Source of the DNA: RDXT01 sp033765305
GTDB taxonomy: Bacteria > Bacteroidota > Bacteroidia > J057
Direction of reading: 5' to 3'
Assembly (NCBI GenBank): GCA_033765305.1
Contig: JANRID010000072.1
Coordinates: 1-64,000, forward strand
DNA: 64,000 nucleotides
Below are positions 60,107-64,000 of the stretch, piece after piece; the first letter of the stretch is position 1, and each line of letters starts with the position of its first letter. The notes beneath the pieces were generated by a model. That model was not told where the DNA came from. It saw only the letters and a program-made list of their open reading frames with translations, and ran no database searches. Made by a program: the position numbers and the translations under genes.

Positions 60107-63100
60107 ATGCCGATACCTCTGACCTGCTCACGGAGGCACGCCCTGCTGCTGGCGGCCTGCATGCTGGGCTGCATTGCGCTGCGGGCACAGGCCGCCCGCC
60201 AGGCCGCTGAATATGTGCAGAAGCATGCGGAGCGCTGGGGCCTGGAACCGCAGGACCTGCAGCAGCTGGAGACAACCGATGCCTACACGAGCCAGGGAAG
60301 CGGCATTACGCATGTGTACCTGCGGCAGCAGCATCAGGGCATTCCGCTGCGCGAGGGGGTGCTGGCAGTGCATATGGATGCATCCGGGCGCATAGTTGCC
60401 GCCCATCATGGGGATGCGGTGAGCGGGCTGAGCGGGAAGGCAGCAGGCCTGCAGGCGCTCATCGGGCCCGCAGAGGCGGCCTATGCCGCGCTCCGGCAGG
60501 CCGGCCTGCCGGAACTGGCCCTCGCCGGGCAGCCGGCGGGCCGCAGCCCCATCCGCTACGAGTGGCATGCGCCGGAACTGGCTTCGAGGCCGCTGCAGAT
60601 TTCGAAATACTACCATGTGCCGGACAGCGGCGGCCTTGCGCTGATCTGGGAGGTGGAAATCGACCTCCGGGACGGAACCTATGCCTGGACGATGGGGGTG
60701 GATGCAGCTTCGGGCAGCATCCGCTACCAGTATGACCGGATGCTGCATTGCGGATGGCCGGCTGCGCAGCACGCACCCCATCCGGAGGCGGCGCATCAGC
60801 ATGCGCCTTCGGACGAGATCCATACCGGCGGCGCATACCGGGTATTCCCGGCGCCGGTGGAAAGCCCCCTCCACGGCAGCCGCCTGCTGGCCGGCGATCC
60901 GGCAGACCCGCAAGCCTCGCCCTTCGGCTGGCACGACATCAACGGCGTCCCCGGCGCCGAGTACACCATCACCCGCGGCAACAATGTGTACGCCTCTGAG
61001 GATCAGGATGGAAACAACCTGCCCGGCTATGCGCCCGACGGCGGGCCCGGGCTGCAGTTCGATTTTCCGCTCGACCTGGCCGTTTCGCCCGCGCTGAGCC
61101 AGGATGCGATTCTGACCAATCTGTTTTACTGGAACAATGTCATGCACGATGTCTGGTACCAGTATGGATTCGATGAAGTCAGCGGCAATTTCCAGCATCA
61201 CACCTACGGCAGGGGCGGCTGGGGCGGGGATGCAGTGCTGGCCGATGCGATGGACGGATCCGGATACAACAATGCCAATTTTACCCCCGCTCCCGACGGC
61301 CAAAGCCCCCGGATTCAGACGTTTCTCTGGACCCATAGCTCCACCCCGCTGCCCCGCGATCTGAGTATTCTGTCGCCCGGCCTTATTGCAGGGCTCTACG
61401 AAAACCGCCGCGCTGCTTTCGGGCCTCCGGTTCCGCAGATCCCGATTACCGGCCAGCTGATTCTGGCCGAAGATGCCAGCGGAAACAACCAGGGCTGCCA
61501 GGCCTTCACCAATGCGTTCTATATGCCCGGCAAGATTGCGGTAGTGGACCGGGGCGGCTGCAATTTTGCCGTCAAGGTCAAGCATGCCCAGAACGCCGGC
61601 GCACGTGCGGTGGTCATTTTCAACAACAGCTCCGCCATGGTCACCCCCTTCGGGGCCGACGCGTCGATCACCATTCCGGCGATTATGGTGAGCCAGCAGG
61701 ACGGAAACCTCATCCGGCCCTGGATTCTGCCGGGCGTAACCGCCACCCTGCAGGCAGATCTGCCCTCGGGCATCCCCAGCGACCTCGATAACGGCGTGGT
61801 GGCGCATGAATACGGCCACGGCATTACCACGCGCCTGGCCGGCGGACCCGGCAATATCAGCTGCCTGCTCAACGAGGAGCAGCCCGGCGAAGGCTGGAGC
61901 GACTGGTTGGCGCTTGTGATGACAGCCGAGCCCGGAGATGCCGGAACGGATGCGCGCGGCATCGGCGCATTTCCCTCGGGCCAGTCTGCCGCCGGCATCG
62001 GGGTGCGGCCGTATTATTACAGCACGGATTTTCAGGTGAATCCGGTGACCTATGACTATATCAAGTACATGACGGTGCCGCATGGCGTGGGGTTTGTGAT
62101 GGGCTCCATGCTCTGGGATCTGTACTGGAAACTTGCCGATGCCCACGGCTACGATCCGGATCTGCACCATGGCACCGGCGGCAACAACCTGGCGATGCAG
62201 CTGGTCATCGACGGGCTGAAGCTGCAGCCCTGCAGTCCGGGCTTCGCCGACGTGCGCGATGCGGTTCTCCTGGCCGACCGGATCCGGAACGGCGGCGCCA
62301 ACGAGTGCCTGATCTGGGAAGTATTTGCCCGCCGAGGGCTGGGATACAGCGCAGATCAGGGCGATCCGGACAGCCGGAGCGACGGGGTGCAGGCATTCGA
62401 CCTGCCGCCCGGCTGCCGGAAAATCCTGTACCTGGCCAAAACCGCCGACTTGGCCGAGGTGCGGGCCGGAGATACGATTAGCTACCGCATCGAAGCAGCA
62501 AACCGCAAGCCGGAACGGCTGACCGGCATCGCAGTGCGCGACACCCTGCCGCAGGGGATGGCCTATGTGCCGGGCTCCGCCTCGCCGCCCCTGGCGGATT
62601 CGGCGGGCGGGGTACTGGTCTGGCACATAGACACGCTGCATGCCGGCGAGTCGCAGGTGCTGCGCATGCAGGCTGTGACGGGCGCAGCCGTGCCGGCATC
62701 CTCGTTTCAGTACGAGGACGACTTCGAGCATCCGCCGTCTGTGCCCTACGCCACAGAGGCCCTCGCCGGCACAGGCGTCTGGTCGCGGAGCACCAGCTTG
62801 TCATACAGCGGCCAGGCGGCCTTTTTCGTGCCCAATCTGCCGGCCCGCAACGATCAGATCTTCCGGCTGCCCGCCCAGACCCTTGCGCCGGACGCAGCGC
62901 TGTCTTTCTGGCAGGCCTACGATACGGAGGCGGGCTGGGATGGCGGGCTTGTTGAGATCCTGACGCCGGGCGCTGCAGGCTGGCAGGATCTGGGGCCGCA
63001 TATGATTTCGGGCGGATACAATGCCGCCGTCGGCTTCAGCAATCCTGCCGGGGAACGGGCGGCATTCAGCGGGCGAAGCGGCGGGTTTGTGCAGACCCGC

Positions 63101-63580
63101 ATCAGCCTGGCGGCCTTTGCCGGGCAGCAGGCCAGCCTGCGCTTCCGCTTCGTATCCGATAACAATGGCGGCGCCGGCGGCTGGCATGTGGACGATATCC
63201 GCATCGGGCGGGAGGCCCGCATAGTCAACCGCGCCTGCGCTGCGTCGGCCGAGGGCGATGCATGGTGCGCGGAGCAGGTGCCGGCATCGGTGATGCTGGC
63301 ACCGCTGGCTGGCACCGGAACGGAGCCCGGGTCCGGGCTGGCATTCCGCATTCTCCCCAATCCGGCCCGGAGCCGGGCGCTGGTGGCATTCGGCGAAGCG
63401 CTCCGCTGGCCGCTGCGGGCGGCCCTTTCCGATATGCAGGGCCGGGAGGTGCTGCAGGCCGGGGCGTCTGCCGGCATGCAGGAAATCGAGCTCGACCTGA
63501 GCCGGCTGCCGGCCGGGGTGTACGTCCTGCAGCTTCATACGCCGGCAGGAGCAGCGTATGCCAAACTGATCTGCGAGTAA
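60107..63580 (+). CDS. M36 fungalysin-type metallopeptidase with type IX sorting domain, paralog 2
   Basis: A 1,157-residue paralog of the preceding gene with the same order: signal peptide (ending LRAQ), FTP propeptide, M36 catalytic domain with HEYGH at residues 567-571, inserted PA domain (KIAVVDRGGCNFAVKVKHAQNAGARAVVIFNNS), DUF11-like repeat (GDTISYRIEAANR and VRDTLPQGMAYVPGS), a beta-sandwich and a type A sorting domain (FRILPNPARSRALVAFG and LSRLPAGVYVLQL). The two proteins are highly alike through the core and most different in the signal peptide, propeptide and C-terminal parts. The ATG at 60107 is chosen over the TTG at 60095. Confidence 0.94.
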   Translation: MPIPLTCSRRHALLLAACMLGCIALRAQAARQAAEYVQKHAERWGLEPQDLQQLETTDAYTSQGSGITHVYLRQQHQGIPLREGVLAVHMDASGRIVAAHHGDAVSGLSGKAAGLQALIGPAEAAYAALRQAGLPELALAGQPAGRSPIRYEWHAPELASRPLQISKYYHVPDSGGLALIWEVEIDLRDGTYAWTMGVDAASGSIRYQYDRMLHCGWPAAQHAPHPEAAHQHAPSDEIHTGGAYRVFPAPVESPLHGSRLLAGDPADPQASPFGWHDINGVPGAEYTITRGNNVYASEDQDGNNLPGYAPDGGPGLQFDFPLDLAVSPALSQDAILTNLFYWNNVMHDVWYQYGFDEVSGNFQHHTYGRGGWGGDAVLADAMDGSGYNNANFTPAPDGQSPRIQTFLWTHSSTPLPRDLSILSPGLIAGLYENRRAAFGPPVPQIPITGQLILAEDASGNNQGCQAFTNAFYMPGKIAVVDRGGCNFAVKVKHAQNAGARAVVIFNNSSAMVTPFGADASITIPAIMVSQQDGNLIRPWILPGVTATLQADLPSGIPSDLDNGVVAHEYGHGITTRLAGGPGNISCLLNEEQPGEGWSDWLALVMTAEPGDAGTDARGIGAFPSGQSAAGIGVRPYYYSTDFQVNPVTYDYIKYMTVPHGVGFVMGSMLWDLYWKLADAHGYDPDLHHGTGGNNLAMQLVIDGLKLQPCSPGFADVRDAVLLADRIRNGGANECLIWEVFARRGLGYSADQGDPDSRSDGVQAFDLPPGCRKILYLAKTADLAEVRAGDTISYRIEAANRKPERLTGIAVRDTLPQGMAYVPGSASPPLADSAGGVLVWHIDTLHAGESQVLRMQAVTGAAVPASSFQYEDDFEHPPSVPYATEALAGTGVWSRSTSLSYSGQAAFFVPNLPARNDQIFRLPAQTLAPDAALSFWQAYDTEAGWDGGLVEILTPGAAGWQDLGPHMISGGYNAAVGFSNPAGERAAFSGRSGGFVQTRISLAAFAGQQASLRFRFVSDNNGGAGGWHVDDIRIGREARIVNRACAASAEGDAWCAEQVPASVMLAPLAGTGTEPGSGLAFRILPNPARSRALVAFGEALRWPLRAALSDMQGREVLQAGASAGMQEIELDLSRLPAGVYVLQLHTPAGAAYAKLICE

Positions 63581-63594
63581 AGGCTGCGGGGAGC

Positions 63595-64000
63595 TTATTC
63601 GATCTCCACCATGATCATGCGCTTCCGGCCCTTTTTGTCGAGCAGGAAGCGCTCGCGGTACACCATGAAGGCGGCTTCGCCCACATCTTTGAGGTATACG
63701 TAGTTGAACCCGCCGGAGAATACCGCCCCCAGGCCGGGGACCAGGCCTACCGCCTTTTTGGTGATGGTCCGCTCGACGATCTCCTTGATAATGAAGCGGG
63801 AAATATAGCTGGTGGCGTTTTTGCCGAGCTGTTTGGTGGTAAAATCACCCATGATCTCGCCGCTCATATGCGCCTCGCGTCCGGCTTCGAAGTCTTTGAG
63901 CTCGGCCAGCGCGCGGGTCTTCTGCACCTTGTCCGAGGCGGTGGAGATCTTGAAGATCCGCATCATGTAATCGAGCTCGTAGGCCCGGTCGTCTTCCGTG
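63595..64000 (-). CDS. EcsC-like protein, C-terminal part (gene runs off the window)
   Basis: The frame is open to the window edge (134 codons visible); two ATG codons at 63961-63966 lie inside it, so the true start is probably outside. Visible residues include SYISRFIIKEIVERTITKKAVGLVPGLGAVFSGGFNYVYLKDVGEAAFMVYRERF, a helix with a glycine-rich hydrophobic turn that resembles the C-terminal part of EcsC-family proteins. Function of that family outside Bacillus is unclear. It converges with the M36 gene at a 14-bp gap. Confidence 0.55.
   Translation of the reverse strand, partial: TEDDRAYELDYMMRIFKISTASDKVQKTRALAELKDFEAGREAHMSGEIMGDFTTKQLGKNATSYISRFIIKEIVERTITKKAVGLVPGLGAVFSGGFNYVYLKDVGEAAFMVYRERFLLDKKGRKRMIMVEIE

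Overview
The window reads as a chromosome segment of a high-GC member of the Bacteroidota, probably close to the Saprospiria. The evidence is a SusC/SusD pair with a hybrid two-component sensor, the type IX secretion gene porT directly downstream of ubiE, several proteins ending in type IX sorting domains, a Bacteroidota-type LptD, promoters of the TTG-N19/20-TAnnTTTG kind, and a tmRNA whose tag reads (A)GEPRFAMAA. The family-level placement is inference.

Layout. 1-1.8 kb: the end of an outer-membrane protein gene, then a gene-poor stretch full of composite GC-rich repeats and REP-like hairpins around a small antitoxin/PIN-toxin pair. 1.8-12.4 kb: mostly housekeeping genes (rhomboid protease, porT-ubiE, engB, a BlaI/M56 sensor-repressor pair, a LuxR-type response regulator, rpe, tRNA-Gly, sppA, folK, a UbiA-like membrane protein). 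12.4-23.3 kb: envelope genes (ATP-grasp-like protein, lytic transglycosylase, LptD, N-acetylmuramoyl-L-alanine amidase, two divergent GT-C-like membrane proteins, a DUF1573 protein). 23.4-23.8 kb: tmRNA and its terminator. 24.2-32.3 kb: a TonB-dependent receptor, a single-domain response regulator, and a cluster with a secreted caspase-like protein, a small exported protein, a DUF4384 protein and one unknown. 32.3-34.3 kb: a NahK-like sugar kinase with a sugar-phosphate nucleotidyltransferase. 34.5-48.0 kb: a polysaccharide utilization locus (SusC, SusD, GH9, GH31, hybrid two-component regulator). 48.2-50.5 kb: an acyl-CoA dehydrogenase with an APH-fold kinase. 50.6-52.4 kb: atpD-atpC. 52.7-63.6 kb: an S9 peptidase fused to a SUMF1-like domain, a second amidase, and two tandem M36 metallopeptidases with type IX sorting domains. 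The window ends inside an EcsC-like gene.

How the genes connect. PorT belongs to the machine that would export the sorting-domain proteins here (GH9 and both M36 peptidases). The PUL sensor probably controls susC-susD-GH9-GH31; an 18-bp direct repeat at 21-bp spacing upstream of susC is a candidate binding site. The best candidates for under-described biology are the secreted caspase/DUF4384 cluster, the peptidase-SUMF1 fusion, the ACAD plus APH-kinase pair (the unfused counterpart of vertebrate ACAD10/11), and the repeat families of the first 2.7 kb. No phage, insertion sequence or CRISPR array was seen. Functional calls rest on motifs read by eye; no database search was possible.
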